A DNA stretch of 42,261 nt from Peptoniphilus_A olsenii (GCF_040545475.1 NZ_JBEPMA010000015.1:1-42261); one strand, 5' to 3'; positions 1 through 9,913 are shown, counted from the stretch's first letter. The notes: generated from the sequence alone by a model not told the origin. Numbers and translations: made by a program.

Positions 1-95
1 TGTCACCATGTGAAACTTGCAAGTTGCTATGGGATTCGTCGACAACTACGCTCCTTAGGGAATTTCACCCCAGCATTAGAACATGCCCGTCATAC
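1..95 (-). mobile_element. Group IIC intron, 5' end (domain I), partial
   Basis: Read on the minus strand, the sequence starting at GTATG (95 down to 91) looks like the beginning of a bacterial group II intron. There is a GGCAT/ATGCT mini-hairpin, then a GGGGTGAAATTCCC hairpin, then the stretch GGAGCGTAGTTGTCGACGAA followed by CATAGCAACTTGCAAG, which I recall from domain I of such introns. It sits a few bases after the T-run of the rpoC terminator, in the same orientation, which is where class C introns typically insert. GC content is about 49 percent, well above the flanks. The rest of the intron and any reverse transcriptase lie outside the window. The first bases read GTATG rather than the usual GTGYG. 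A 32-codon open frame on the plus strand (1-99) is probably incidental. Recognition is from memory of the family, not from a covariance model. Confidence 0.62.
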
Positions 96-97
96 AT

Positions 98-130
98 AAA
101 AAAGATGTTGCAAAATCACAACATCTTTTT
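98..130 (-). terminator. Rho-independent terminator of rpoBC
   Basis: A 12-bp perfect stem (99-110 with 119-130) with an 8-base loop lies just after the rpoC stop codon. On the minus strand it is followed by a T-run, so it should end rpoBC transcription. The A-run on the other side also makes it usable on the plus strand. Confidence 0.9.
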
Positions 131-135
131 ATATC

Positions 136-3100
136 TTATTCTTCTTCTGAAGCAGCTATTTCTTCTTTTAATTCATTTTTGATTTCTTCTTTAGAAATAA
201 CTTCAGAATTTTCTAATATATCATAATCTTCTTTCAAGCTTTCGTCTATTCCTATTTGAACATTAGAATTAATACGAGCTCCTGTTCCTGCAGGAATAAG
301 TTGACCGATGATTATATTTTCTTTTAGTCCTTGCAATGTGTCCTCTTTACCTTTTATTGCTGCATCTGTAAGAACTCTTGTTGTTTCTTGGAATGACGCT
401 GCTGATAAGAATGAGTCTGTTGCAAGTGATGCTTTTGTAATACCTAGAAGGTTAACTTTACCTACAGCAGGTTCTTTGCCTTCTTCTTCAGCTTTTTTGT
501 TTGCTAACTTATAATCAACAACATCAACAAGTGAGCCAGGGAGTAATTCTGTATCGCCTGCTTCTTCAATTTTACATTTTGACAGCATTTGTCTTACTAT
601 TATTTCAATGTGCTTGTCGTTGATGTCTACACCTTGAAGACGGTAAACTCTTTGTACTTCTTTTACAATATATTCTTGAACGCCTTTTTCGCCCTTGACA
701 CGAAGTAAATCTTGTGGGTATACGGAACCTTGTGTAAGTTCATCCCCTGCTTCTACTTCATCTCCTGTTTTGACTTTAAGTCTTGAACCATAAACTATAT
801 TGTATGAATCTACCGTGCCGTCTTTTGCAGTTATTACAACTTCTCTTTTCTTGTTTGACTCTGTTATCTCAACAACACCAGCATGTTCTGCTATTACTGC
901 TAGACCTTTTGGTTTTCTAGCTTCAAAAAGCTCTTCAACCCTCGGAAGACCCTGAGTGATATCGGCTGCAGCCGCTACCCCACCAGTATGGAATGTTCTC
1001 ATTGTAAGTTGTGTACCAGGTTCTCCAATGGATTGAGCTGCAATTACACCAACTGCTTCGCCAATTCCAACTTCAGATCCTGTTGCAAGGTTTCTGCCAT
1101 AACAATGTGCACAAACTCCATTTTTAGTTTTACATCCAAGTACTGATCTTACTTTTACATCAGTTATTCCAACTTCTTCTATATAAGCTGCATCATCATC
1201 AGTTATTGTTTCATTAGCCTTAACTATAACTTCACCAGTTTCTGGATGAACTATATCTTCAAAAGCAAATCTTCCTTCAATTCTATCAGCAAGTGACTCA
1301 ATAAGTTCTTTTCCATCTGTGAAAGCTCTAGCTACTAAATATTCATCAGTTCCACAATCTTCTTCGGTCACGATTACTTGTTGTGAAACATCTACAAGTC
1401 TTCTTGTTAAATATCCTGAATCGGCAGTTCTTAGGGCTGTATCTGCAAGTCCCTTTCTAGAACCGTGAGCTGACATATAAAACTCAAGTACAGTAAGTCC
1501 TTCTCTAAAGTTAGAAGTGATTGGAACTTCTATTGTTCTTCCTGATGGAGATGCCATAAGTCCACGCATACCTGCTAATTGTCTAATTTGGTTTTTAGAA
1601 CCTCTGGCTCCAGAATCTGCCATTATATAGATATTATTAAGTGAATCGAAACCTTCCATTACATCATCAGTTAAGTCATCAGTAGCCTTATTCCAAATTT
1701 CGATTACTTTTTCATATCTTTCTTCATCAGATATTAAACCTCTTCTGAATGCTTTTTCATACTTGTCTACTTCTTTTTCTGCAACTTCTAGTATTTGAGG
1801 TTTTGTATCAGGAATTTGAACATCACCCATTGAAATCGAGATTGCCCCGATTGTTGAATAATGATAACCTGTAGCCTTAATATTGTCTAGAAGTGTTGCT
1901 GTAACTAAGTTTCCATGTTTTTTATAAGTTTTTTCTATAATTTTACCCAGTAATTTTTTATCAATTACACGGTCAATTTCTAGAGAATATTTATCCTCTT
2001 CACGATTAACAAATCCTAAATCTTGAGGTATAAATTCATTTACCAAAAATCTACCAACTGATGAAGAAATTATTTTACCTCTAGTGTCATTCTCGTCTGC
2101 AAATCTTCTAACTGATACATGAGATTGTAAATGCAAGAATCCTGATTCATATGCATGAAACATTTCATCATAATTTCTATACACTGAACCATCGCCAGGT
2201 AATTTTTCTTTTCTATCAAGTGTAAGGTAGTAACAACCCAAAACCATATCTTGAGTTGGAGTTGTAATTGGTTTACCATCTTTTAATGCCAAAATATTAT
2301 TAGTTGAAAGCATCAAAAGCCTAGCTTCAGCTTGTGCTTCTGTAGAAAGTGGTAAATGGACAGCCATTTGGTCACCGTCAAAGTCGGCATTATACGCTGT
2401 ACAACTTAGTGGATGAAGTTTTATTGCCTTACCCTCTACTAGCACTGGTTCAAATGCTTGAATACCAAGTCTGTGAAGTGTCGGTGCACGGTTAAGAAGT
2501 ACTGGATGGTCTTTTATAACATCTTCAAGCACGTCCCATACTTCTTCTTTGCCTCTTTCTACCATTCTTTTTGCAGATTTTATATTATGTGCCAAATCTC
2601 TTGCCACTAGCTCTCTCATTACAAAAGGCTTAAATAGCTCAAGTGCCATATTTTTAGGCAAACCACATTGATAGAATTTTAACTCAGGTCCTACTACAAT
2701 TACTGAACGCCCTGAATAGTCAACTCTCTTACCAAGAAGGTTTTGACGGAAACGACCTTGTTTACCTTTTAACATTTCTGAAAGTGATTTTAAAGGTCTG
2801 TTGCCAGGTCCAGTTACAGGACGACCACGTCTACCATTGTCAATAAGTGCATCTACAGATTCTTGAAGCATTCTTTTTTCATTTCTCACAATGATATCAG
2901 GTGCATTGATGTCCATTAGCTTTTTAAGTCTGTTATTTCTATTTACAATTCTTCTATATAAATCATTTAAGTCAGATGTTGCAAATCTACCACCATCTAA
3001 TTGCACCATTGGTCTTAAATCAGGTGGTATTACTGGAATTGCATCTAGTATCATCCATTCAGGTTTGTTTCCTGATTGTATAAATGCATCAATAACTTCA

Positions 3101-3735
3101 AGTCTTCTAGTAATTCTTACTCTCTTTTGTCCAGTTGCAGTCTCAAGTTCTTCTGTCAATTCATCATTTACTTTTTGTAAATCTACTTTTTGAAGAAGTT
3201 CTCTTACTGCTTCTGCACCCATTTTGGCTTCAAATTTGTCGCCAAATTCTCTTTTAAATTCTCTATATTCTATTTCAGTTAATAACTGTTTATCATAAAG
3301 TGAAGTTTCGCCTGGTTCAACATATGTTACAACATATGAAGCAAAGTAAAGAACTTTTTCCAAAGCTCTTGGACTCATATCTAAAACAAGCCCCATTCTT
3401 GAAGGTATACCTTTAAAATACCAAATATGAGATACTGGGGCAGCAAGTTCAATATGTCCCATTCTCTCTCTACGCACTTTTGCTTTTGTGACTTCTACAC
3501 CACATTTTTCGCAGACTACACCTTTATATCTAACTCTTTTATATTTGCCACAGGCACATTCCCAATCTTTAGTTGGTCCAAAGATTTTTTCGCAGAACAG
3601 CCCTTCTTTTTCCGGTTTTAACGTTCTGTAGTTAATTGTTTCCGGCTTTTTCACTTCTCCATAAGACCAAGATCTTATTTTTTGAGGTGAAGCTAAACCT
3701 ATTTTTATTGAATGGAATAATTCATGTTCGCTCAA
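136..3735 (-). CDS. rpoC: DNA-directed RNA polymerase subunit beta'
   Basis: This is the largest catalytic subunit of RNA polymerase. The protein is 1199 residues, the usual length for Firmicutes. The N-terminal zinc-binding cysteines are visible (CACGKYKRVR...CEKCGV, about residues 60-78). The active-site Mg-binding motif NADFDGDQMAVH lies near residue 450, and the second zinc cluster (CGTDE...CKTKNGVCAHC) is in the C-terminal third, followed by the trigger-loop region with QSIGEPGTQLTMRTFHTGG. The acidic C-terminal tail is normal for the group. It lies 43 bases after rpoB in the same operon and is followed at once by a strong terminator, so the usual downstream rpsL-rpsG-fusA genes are not attached here. 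Identity is certain. Confidence 0.99.
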   Translation of the reverse strand: MSEHELFHSIKIGLASPQKIRSWSYGEVKKPETINYRTLKPEKEGLFCEKIFGPTKDWECACGKYKRVRYKGVVCEKCGVEVTKAKVRRERMGHIELAAPVSHIWYFKGIPSRMGLVLDMSPRALEKVLYFASYVVTYVEPGETSLYDKQLLTEIEYREFKREFGDKFEAKMGAEAVRELLQKVDLQKVNDELTEELETATGQKRVRITRRLEVIDAFIQSGNKPEWMILDAIPVIPPDLRPMVQLDGGRFATSDLNDLYRRIVNRNNRLKKLMDINAPDIIVRNEKRMLQESVDALIDNGRRGRPVTGPGNRPLKSLSEMLKGKQGRFRQNLLGKRVDYSGRSVIVVGPELKFYQCGLPKNMALELFKPFVMRELVARDLAHNIKSAKRMVERGKEEVWDVLEDVIKDHPVLLNRAPTLHRLGIQAFEPVLVEGKAIKLHPLSCTAYNADFDGDQMAVHLPLSTEAQAEARLLMLSTNNILALKDGKPITTPTQDMVLGCYYLTLDRKEKLPGDGSVYRNYDEMFHAYESGFLHLQSHVSVRRFADENDTRGKIISSSVGRFLVNEFIPQDLGFVNREEDKYSLEIDRVIDKKLLGKIIEKTYKKHGNLVTATLLDNIKATGYHYSTIGAISISMGDVQIPDTKPQILEVAEKEVDKYEKAFRRGLISDEERYEKVIEIWNKATDDLTDDVMEGFDSLNNIYIMADSGARGSKNQIRQLAGMRGLMASPSGRTIEVPITSNFREGLTVLEFYMSAHGSRKGLADTALRTADSGYLTRRLVDVSQQVIVTEEDCGTDEYLVARAFTDGKELIESLADRIEGRFAFEDIVHPETGEVIVKANETITDDDAAYIEEVGITDVKVRSVLGCKTKNGVCAHCYGRNLATGSEVGIGEAVGVIAAQSIGEPGTQLTMRTFHTGGVAAAADITQGLPRVEELFEARKPKGLAVIAEHAGVVEITESNKKREVVITAKDGTVDSYNIVYGSRLKVKTGDEVEAGDELTQGSVYPQDLLRVKGEKGVQEYIVKEVQRVYRLQGVDINDKHIEIIVRQMLSKCKIEEAGDTELLPGSLVDVVDYKLANKKAEEEGKEPAVGKVNLLGITKASLATDSFLSAASFQETTRVLTDAAIKGKEDTLQGLKENIIIGQLIPAGTGARINSNVQIGIDESLKEDYDILENSEVISKEEIKNELKEEIAASEEE

Positions 3736-3778
3736 GGAGCACTCTCTCCTTTCCTAAAAACTATAAATACTTCGTATA

Positions 3779-6700
3779 TTATTCTTCGTCGTCTTCGTCT
3801 TCGTAATAATGACTGCTCTCAAAAGATTCAACTTCCTCAGTAGAAATTGTTCTTATTCCAACTGTAGTATTTGCAGATGTCTGTTCGATTAATTCTGTAA
3901 TATCTTCTTTTGGCTCTTCTGCTCTGTCGTCCATATTGTCAATTCTTGTAAGTTCATCTTCATCAGCTTCAAGGTCGACTTCGTATCCATCATTGTCTAA
4001 AACTCTTACATCTATGGCAAGAGATTCAAGTTCCTTTATTAAAACTTTGAAGGATTCAGGCACTCCTGGTTGAGGAATATTTTCACCTTTAACAATAGCT
4101 TCATAAGTTTTAACACGTCCTACTATATCATCAGATTTTACTGTTAACATTTCTTGAAGAGTATAAGAAGCGCCATAGGCTTCTAGAGCCCAAACTTCCA
4201 TTTCTCCAAATCTTTGTCCACCAAATTGTGCCTTACCACCAAGTGGTTGTTGTGTTACAAGAGAGTAAGGACCAGTAGAACGAGCATGGATTTTTTCGTC
4301 CACCAAATGGTGAAGTTTTAACATATACATATATCCTACTGTAACAGGGTGATCAAACTCTTCACCTGTTCTACCGTCACGAAGTTGGATTTTACCATCA
4401 CTTGAATAACCCGCTTTTTCAAGAGTTTCAAAGATATCTTTTTCGTTTGCGCCATCAAATACAGGAGTAGCTACATGCCAACCTAATTTTTTGGCAGCAA
4501 GACCAAGATGCACTTCAAGAACTTGTCCAAGATTCATACGAGAAGGAACGCCAAGTGGATTTAGTACAATTTGTATTGGAACACCGTCAGGAGTATAAGG
4601 CATATCTTCCTTAGGTAATACTCTAGATATAACCCCTTTATTACCGTGACGACCACACATTTTGTCCCCAACTTGAATTTTTCTCTTAGTTGCGATAAAG
4701 ACTCTTACCATTTCATTTACGCCAGGTTGAAGTTCATCTCCTTCAACTCTATTAAATGTTTTAACATCTACAACTATACCATGTTCACCGTGAGGAAGTC
4801 TCAGAGAAGTATCTCTTACTTCTCTAGCTTTTTCACCAAAAATGGAACGAAGTAGTCTCTCTTCTGCAGAAAGTTCAGTTTCTCCTTTAGGAGTAACTTT
4901 ACCAACTAGAATGTCCCCCGGCTTAACTTCAGCACCAACTCTTATAATTCCTCTTTCGTCAAGGTCTTTTAACATATCGTCCCCAACATTTGGGATATCT
5001 CGAGTTATCTCTTCAGACCCAAGCTTAGTATCGCGTGCTTCTGATTCATACTCTTCTATATGAAGTGATGTAAGAACATCATCTATTACAAGTTCTTCAC
5101 TGACAAGCATGGCATCTTCGTAGTTATATCCTTCCCAGTTCATAAATGCTATGAGGATATTTTTGCCAAGAGCCATTTCACCCATATCAGTACTTGGACC
5201 ATCGGCTATTATTTCGCCAGCATTTACCTTGTCACCAACATTTACTATTGGTCTTTGATTTATTGTAGTACCTTGGTTACCACCCATAAATTTATGAAGC
5301 TTATATCTATCTATAGACTTATCTACTTCATTTTCAATTTCTATATTTCTTGCATCAACCTTAACTACTTTGCCGGCATTTTTAGCAACAATTACTACAC
5401 CAGAGTCTTTGGCAGCTCTATATTCTATGCCCGTACCAACAATTGGAGCCTCAGTTTTAAGAAGCGGAACAGCTTGTCTCTGCATGTTAGCTCCCATGAG
5501 TGCTCTGTTGGCGTCATCATTTTCTAGGAAAGGAATCATTGATGTACCTACAGCTACGATTTGTTGAGGTGAAACGTCCATGTAATTAACATCTTTAATA
5601 TCAAAGATATCGGCATTACCACCATGACCTCTAGCAGCAATTCTATCTTCTAAAAATCTTCCATCTTCGTTTAATGCTTCATCTGCTTGAGCGATGATTT
5701 GCTCATACTCAACATCAGCAGTTAGGTAGTCAATCTGATCTGTTAGATATCCATCCACTACTTTTCTGTAAGGAGTTTCAATAAATCCATATTCATTTAT
5801 TCTGGCATAGGTTGTTAGTGATGTTATAAGCCCTATATTTGGCCCTTCAGGGGTTTCAATAGGACACATTCTTCCATAGTGAGAGTTATGGACGTCACGC
5901 ACTTCAAAACCCGCTCTATCTCTACTCAACCCACCAGGTCCAAGTGCAGATAACCTTCTTTTGTGAGTTAATTCTGATAGGGGATTGTTTTGATCCATAA
6001 ATTGCGAAAGTTGTGAAGAGCCAAAAAATTCCTTAATAGCTGCAGTAACTGGTCTTATGTTAATTAGCGATTGAGGAGTTGTAGCATCAGCATCTTGCAC
6101 ACTCATTCTTTCACGAATGACTCTTTCCATTCTAGAAACACCAATTCTAAATTGGTTTTGTAATAATTCTCCAACTGAGCGAATTCTTCTATTGCCTAAA
6201 TGGTCAATATCGTCATCTTCGCCAATTCCGTTTTCTAGTCCAAATTCATAATTTATACCAGCAATTATATCATCAACTAAAATGTGTTTTGGAGATAGCT
6301 CTTTATGAGCTTTTACAAGTTCTTTTTTAAACGTTTCAGTATCATCACCATATTCTTCAAATAATTGATCGAATAATGGTTTGTATACTTTTTCCTTAAA
6401 ACCTAGTTCTTCCATATCGAAGTCCAAATCATAAGCTGTAGTAAATGTAAAATTATTACCTATTACTATAGTATGTTTTGAATCTTCTCCAGCAGTTTCT
6501 TCAGCCCTAACTAGAATTTTATTAAGACCAGAAGCTTCAATTTTTTGTGCTATAGGTCTGTCTATATATCCGCCCTCTTCTACTAGTATTTCACCAGTAA
6601 GTGGATCTACAACATCTTCAGCAGCAAATGTATCTTCTACTCTTGATGCAATACCTAGTTTTTTGTTGAATTTATATCTGCCAACTTTTGCCAAATCGTA

Positions 6701-7489
6701 TCTTCTATCATCAAAAAACATATTTTCGAAAAGTGATACGGCAGAATCTATTGTTGGAGGTTCACCAGGTCTAAGTTTTTTGTAAATTTCAAGCATCGCT
6801 TCATTTCTATTAGAAGTGATGTCTTTTTCAAGTGTTTTTGAAAGTGCTTCACTTTCGCCCAACACATCTGTAATTTCTCTGTTAGATTCAACACCAATAG
6901 CACGCAGTAAAATTGTAATTGGAATTTTCCTAGTTCTATCGATTCTAACATTAATTACACCTTGAGCGTCAGTTTCAAATTCAAGCCAAGCTCCTCTATT
7001 TGGAATTAAAGTTGCAGAGTAAATTTTCTTACCTGTTTTGTCTCTTTCTTCCTTATAATAAGCACCTGGACTTCTTACTAATTGAGATACAACAACACGT
7101 TCAGCACCATTGATTACAAAAGTACCTGTTGGTGTCATAAGAGGAAGATCTCCCATAAAAACTTCTTGCTCTTTAACTTCACCAGTTTCAGTGTTAATAA
7201 GTCTAACCTTAACTTTTAAAGGTGCACTATAATTTGTATCTCTTTGTTTGGATTCGTCGATATCATATTTGATTTCATCAGAAACATAATAATCTCCAAA
7301 TTCCAAAATCAAGTTACCAGAGTAATCCTCAATAGGTGAAACATCATCAAAAACTTCTCTTAACCCTTCATCAATTAACCATTGAAATGATGAAGTCTGC
7401 ACGTCAAGCAAGTTTGGCAATGACATTACTTCTTCTACTCGAGAAAAACTCATTCTCTCACGTTTCCCATATTTCACAGGATGTACCAT
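3779..7489 (-). CDS. rpoB: DNA-directed RNA polymerase subunit beta
   Basis: Second-largest RNA polymerase subunit, 1236 residues. The rifampicin-binding cluster reads FFGSSQLSQFMDQNNPLSEL and continues through THKRRLSALGPGG, with the usual Gln, Asp, His and Ser residues intact, so nothing here predicts rifampicin resistance. The C-terminal KMCGRHGNKG and GGQRFGEMEVWALEAYGA motifs are present. The last about 70 residues are an acidic extension ending in a run of Asp and Glu. The ATG start has an AGGGTG ribosome site upstream. Unlike the common rplKAJL-rpoBC layout, the gene upstream is a DsrE-like protein separated by a terminator, and rpoB has its own promoter. rpoC follows after 43 bases. 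Confidence 0.99.
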   Translation of the reverse strand: MVHPVKYGKRERMSFSRVEEVMSLPNLLDVQTSSFQWLIDEGLREVFDDVSPIEDYSGNLILEFGDYYVSDEIKYDIDESKQRDTNYSAPLKVKVRLINTETGEVKEQEVFMGDLPLMTPTGTFVINGAERVVVSQLVRSPGAYYKEERDKTGKKIYSATLIPNRGAWLEFETDAQGVINVRIDRTRKIPITILLRAIGVESNREITDVLGESEALSKTLEKDITSNRNEAMLEIYKKLRPGEPPTIDSAVSLFENMFFDDRRYDLAKVGRYKFNKKLGIASRVEDTFAAEDVVDPLTGEILVEEGGYIDRPIAQKIEASGLNKILVRAEETAGEDSKHTIVIGNNFTFTTAYDLDFDMEELGFKEKVYKPLFDQLFEEYGDDTETFKKELVKAHKELSPKHILVDDIIAGINYEFGLENGIGEDDDIDHLGNRRIRSVGELLQNQFRIGVSRMERVIRERMSVQDADATTPQSLINIRPVTAAIKEFFGSSQLSQFMDQNNPLSELTHKRRLSALGPGGLSRDRAGFEVRDVHNSHYGRMCPIETPEGPNIGLITSLTTYARINEYGFIETPYRKVVDGYLTDQIDYLTADVEYEQIIAQADEALNEDGRFLEDRIAARGHGGNADIFDIKDVNYMDVSPQQIVAVGTSMIPFLENDDANRALMGANMQRQAVPLLKTEAPIVGTGIEYRAAKDSGVVIVAKNAGKVVKVDARNIEIENEVDKSIDRYKLHKFMGGNQGTTINQRPIVNVGDKVNAGEIIADGPSTDMGEMALGKNILIAFMNWEGYNYEDAMLVSEELVIDDVLTSLHIEEYESEARDTKLGSEEITRDIPNVGDDMLKDLDERGIIRVGAEVKPGDILVGKVTPKGETELSAEERLLRSIFGEKAREVRDTSLRLPHGEHGIVVDVKTFNRVEGDELQPGVNEMVRVFIATKRKIQVGDKMCGRHGNKGVISRVLPKEDMPYTPDGVPIQIVLNPLGVPSRMNLGQVLEVHLGLAAKKLGWHVATPVFDGANEKDIFETLEKAGYSSDGKIQLRDGRTGEEFDHPVTVGYMYMLKLHHLVDEKIHARSTGPYSLVTQQPLGGKAQFGGQRFGEMEVWALEAYGASYTLQEMLTVKSDDIVGRVKTYEAIVKGENIPQPGVPESFKVLIKELESLAIDVRVLDNDGYEVDLEADEDELTRIDNMDDRAEEPKEDITELIEQTSANTTVGIRTISTEEVESFESSHYYEDEDDEE

Positions 7490-7530
7490 TAACTTTTCAC
7501 CCTAGCCTTTCAAATGAGTTTAGTTACTAA

Positions 7531-7558
7531 ATTAGAGAACACTACGCCACTCTAATTA
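7531..7558 (-). promoter_or_regulatory. Hairpin in the rpoB 5' untranslated region
   Basis: An 8-bp perfect inverted repeat (AATTAGAG / CTCTAATT) with a 12-base loop lies between the rpoB promoter and its ribosome site, inside the roughly 80-base leader. It has no T-run, so it is not a terminator. A role in RNA stability or autoregulation is possible but not shown. Confidence 0.4.
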
Positions 7559-7575
7559 TTATTATGCAATTAGCT

Positions 7576-7604
7576 ATTTTATCATTTAACGATAAAAATT
7601 TCAA
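7576..7604 (-). promoter_or_regulatory. Promoter of rpoBC
   Basis: TTGAAA (7599-7604), a 17-base spacer and TAAAAT (7576-7581) form a near-consensus housekeeping promoter about 85 bases upstream of the rpoB start. It lies after the terminator of the preceding gene. Confidence 0.8.
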
Positions 7605-7626
7605 GGAAAACTTATAATTTTTTTCT

Positions 7627-7657
7627 AAAAAAAATTCCACCCAACAGGCGGAATTTT
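7627..7657 (-). terminator. Terminator after the DsrE-like gene
   Basis: An 11-bp stem (7631-7641 with 7647-7657) with a 5-base loop is followed on the minus strand by a run of T. One pair is a G-U wobble in the minus-strand transcript but a mismatch in the plus-strand one, so it works best for the minus strand. It separates the upstream gene from rpoB. Confidence 0.85.
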
Positions 7658-7770
7658 CAAAATTCAAATTATTAATTTTACTATTTATATCAAATAAAAA
7701 TATTTGAATGATTCTCAATCATTAAATAGTAGTAAGTACCAAATTAAAATGAATTTTTAATCTTCTTAAA

Positions 7771-8094
7771 TTATAGTCTAATATAACCATAGCCTTCATT
7801 TTGTAATTTTACAATTTTAGTAATTACAAGTGGCTCTACCTGTATACCTTGAGGTAGCATATCAGGTGTCAGTCTATGTTCTTCAAGTGCTTTTTGGCCA
7901 ATAGTTATATTTACTTTTGGGTTACCCATTATTCCACTGAAGTCTGTACCAGAATATGAACTAAATAAACTAGCTGCCTTTGACATTGCAATTATTTCAA
8001 TACGGCAGTCAGGTTCAGTAGCTAGGATATCTCTAACATTGGATAAAACACTATCCCATTTGTCCTTATCTACAACGTGAAAAATTACTTTCAT
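7771..8094 (-). CDS. DsrE/DsrF-like family protein
   Basis: A 107-residue cytosolic protein with the alternating strand/helix pattern of the DsrE/DsrF-like fold: MKVIFHVVD at the start and a central RIEIIAMSKAASLF strand-helix. Members of this fold include sulfur-relay proteins (DsrE, TusD) and many proteins of unknown role. The cysteine that carries sulfur in TusD/DsrE is not convincingly placed, as the only Cys is in PDCRIEII, so sulfur transfer is not supported. I chose the ATG at 8094 because AAAGGAG lies 9 bases upstream; a TTG at 8103 would overlap that site. It stands alone between a candidate promoter and a terminator. Specific function unknown. Confidence 0.75.
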   Translation of the reverse strand: MKVIFHVVDKDKWDSVLSNVRDILATEPDCRIEIIAMSKAASLFSSYSGTDFSGIMGNPKVNITIGQKALEEHRLTPDMLPQGIQVEPLVITKIVKLQNEGYGYIRL

Positions 8095-8119
8095 TATAGT
8101 CAACTCCTTTAGATTAATT

Positions 8120-8149
8120 CTTATAATATATTTTTACCCATTAAAGCAA
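8120..8149 (-). promoter_or_regulatory. Candidate promoter of the DsrE-like gene
   Basis: TTGCTT (8144-8149), an 18-base spacer and TATAAG (8120-8125) lie upstream of the ribosome site. The match is moderate. Confidence 0.45.
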
Positions 8150-8253
8150 AAATTAAAAGTATTTACCTAATTAAGCAAATATCCACGTAATACATTGTAA
8201 ATATCAAACTGATTTTAGATTTATAATTGATATAATCATAAAGGAAATAATCC

Positions 8254-9759
8254 TTAACTTTTTTTTACAAAGCTATTATATAATTCTTTGATTTCATCAA
8301 CTCTAAGAAGAATAAGGCTCAATAAATAAACTACACCAGCGACAAGTATTGCTGCAATTAAAGATAAATTTGAACCAAGCTTATCGTATAAAAAGTTGTA
8401 AAAATATTTAGATATAAAACTCATCAAAACTGAAGCAATAGTGATTTTTATAATATTTATTATAAACTTCTTGTCAAAAATATTGCCAATAAGTTTAGTA
8501 GAAGAAATATAAAGTGCAAATGCTCCAACTATAAATGATATTGTAGTCGCAAGTGCCAACCCTTTAATCCCTAAAATATTAGAAAAAATAAAAGACAATG
8601 CTATATTTATTCCAACTATTATTATTGAGTTTATTACAGGTGTCTTACTGTCATCTAGAGAATAAAAAACTCTAGATATTATTTCACGAATACCAATACC
8701 TATAACACCAAAAGCAAAGAATGATAATACTACAGCAGTTATCTTGGCATCTTTTAAAGTAAACTCTCCACCAACAAATAATAAATTGACAATTGGAAGA
8801 GAAAAAGTAAATAATCCAAAAGCTGCCGGTATAACTAAAATTAGCATAGTACTAAGCGCTTCAGTTACAGATGTTTTTAGTCCATCTTTATCTTTAATAG
8901 ACCCAAACTTTGCAATTTTGGGATAAGTTGCAGTAATAATTGATGTTACAACAATACCTGTAACAAAGGACTGCAATTTATATGCATAATTTAAAGTAGA
9001 AATTCCACCCACAAAAAGTCCAGACGAAAGAGATCTAGATATCATGAAATTAATTTCAATAGCAGAAGTTGAAATTAAAATCGGAAGAATATCATGAAAC
9101 ATCTTCTTTATATTAGAATCTTTCATATCAATTGCAAGTCTGTATCTGTAGCCAGTCCTTCTAATAGGCAAAATAAATATAGAATATTGAAGTATAAAAG
9201 CCAGTAATATGCCAACCGCCAAATAATTTATGCCCATTTTATAAGAAATTGCCATGGCAGCTATTACGATAATATTCATCAGTATAGAATGCAAAACAGA
9301 TACAATAAATTTTCCATATATTTGAAGATATGCCTTGTAAATTGAACTAACAGCAGTAATAGCAATTGATAGCATAGCAACACGGGATACAAAAACAGCC
9401 AGTTCAAGTTTTTCACCAGTAAAGCCTTCTGCCATAAGTTTAACCAATGGTTTGGCAAAAATTATGGAAAATACAGTAACAACTAAAGAAATCACAAATA
9501 AAATATTAGCAAGATTTGTAGTAAATTTATCGGCCTTCACTTTACCATCGTCACTTTTAATCCTGTCATACATTGGAATATATCCATTGGCAACAGCACC
9601 GCTTATTACATTAGTAAAAGTCATAGGAAGTTGAAAAGCGATTAAAAATATATCAGCAACAAGCCCTGCACCAAAAAAATAAGCTAGAGCTTTTTCCCTT
9701 AATAATCCAAAAACTTTAGACAGTATTGTGATTATCATAAGTATATAAGAAGTTTTCAT
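8254..9759 (-). CDS. murJ: Lipid II flippase MurJ (MviN family)
   Basis: A 501-residue polytopic membrane protein of the MOP exporter superfamily that moves the peptidoglycan precursor lipid II across the membrane. The sequence is hydrophobic throughout, with about 14 predicted helices. It shows typical MurJ features: the opening ILSKVFGLLREKALAYFFGAG, the DIFLIAFQLPMTFTNVISGA region with its conserved polar residues, and the later REIISRVFYSLDDSKTPV segment. The ATG start has AAAGGAAT upstream and a good promoter. Nothing in the neighbourhood is linked to it, and no clear terminator follows the stop codon. Confidence 0.93.
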   Translation of the reverse strand: MKTSYILMIITILSKVFGLLREKALAYFFGAGLVADIFLIAFQLPMTFTNVISGAVANGYIPMYDRIKSDDGKVKADKFTTNLANILFVISLVVTVFSIIFAKPLVKLMAEGFTGEKLELAVFVSRVAMLSIAITAVSSIYKAYLQIYGKFIVSVLHSILMNIIVIAAMAISYKMGINYLAVGILLAFILQYSIFILPIRRTGYRYRLAIDMKDSNIKKMFHDILPILISTSAIEINFMISRSLSSGLFVGGISTLNYAYKLQSFVTGIVVTSIITATYPKIAKFGSIKDKDGLKTSVTEALSTMLILVIPAAFGLFTFSLPIVNLLFVGGEFTLKDAKITAVVLSFFAFGVIGIGIREIISRVFYSLDDSKTPVINSIIIVGINIALSFIFSNILGIKGLALATTISFIVGAFALYISSTKLIGNIFDKKFIINIIKITIASVLMSFISKYFYNFLYDKLGSNLSLIAAILVAGVVYLLSLILLRVDEIKELYNSFVKKS

Positions 9760-9808
9760 ATTATTCCTTTCAAAAATTTATCAATATTTTCATAACATTA
9801 CCTAAAAC

Positions 9809-9837
9809 ATTATATATTTATTATTTAATTATTACAA
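9809..9837 (-). promoter_or_regulatory. Promoter of murJ
   Basis: TTGTAA (9832-9837), a 17-base spacer and TATAAT (9809-9814) lie about 50 bases upstream of the murJ start. A diverging small gene begins at 9914. Confidence 0.7.
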
Positions 9838-9913
9838 GTAAGTTGTGATAGAATCACCTTTTAAGAAATGTTTAAAATATAGAAAAAAGGATAAATAAAA
9901 ACTAGGTGATATT

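Noticed and set aside
1..99. A 32-codon plus-strand frame ending in TAA at 97-99, possibly a transposase C-terminus
   Set aside because: The minus-strand reading as the start of a group II intron explains the GC content, the position after the terminator and the conserved blocks better. No transposase family was recognised in the frame.
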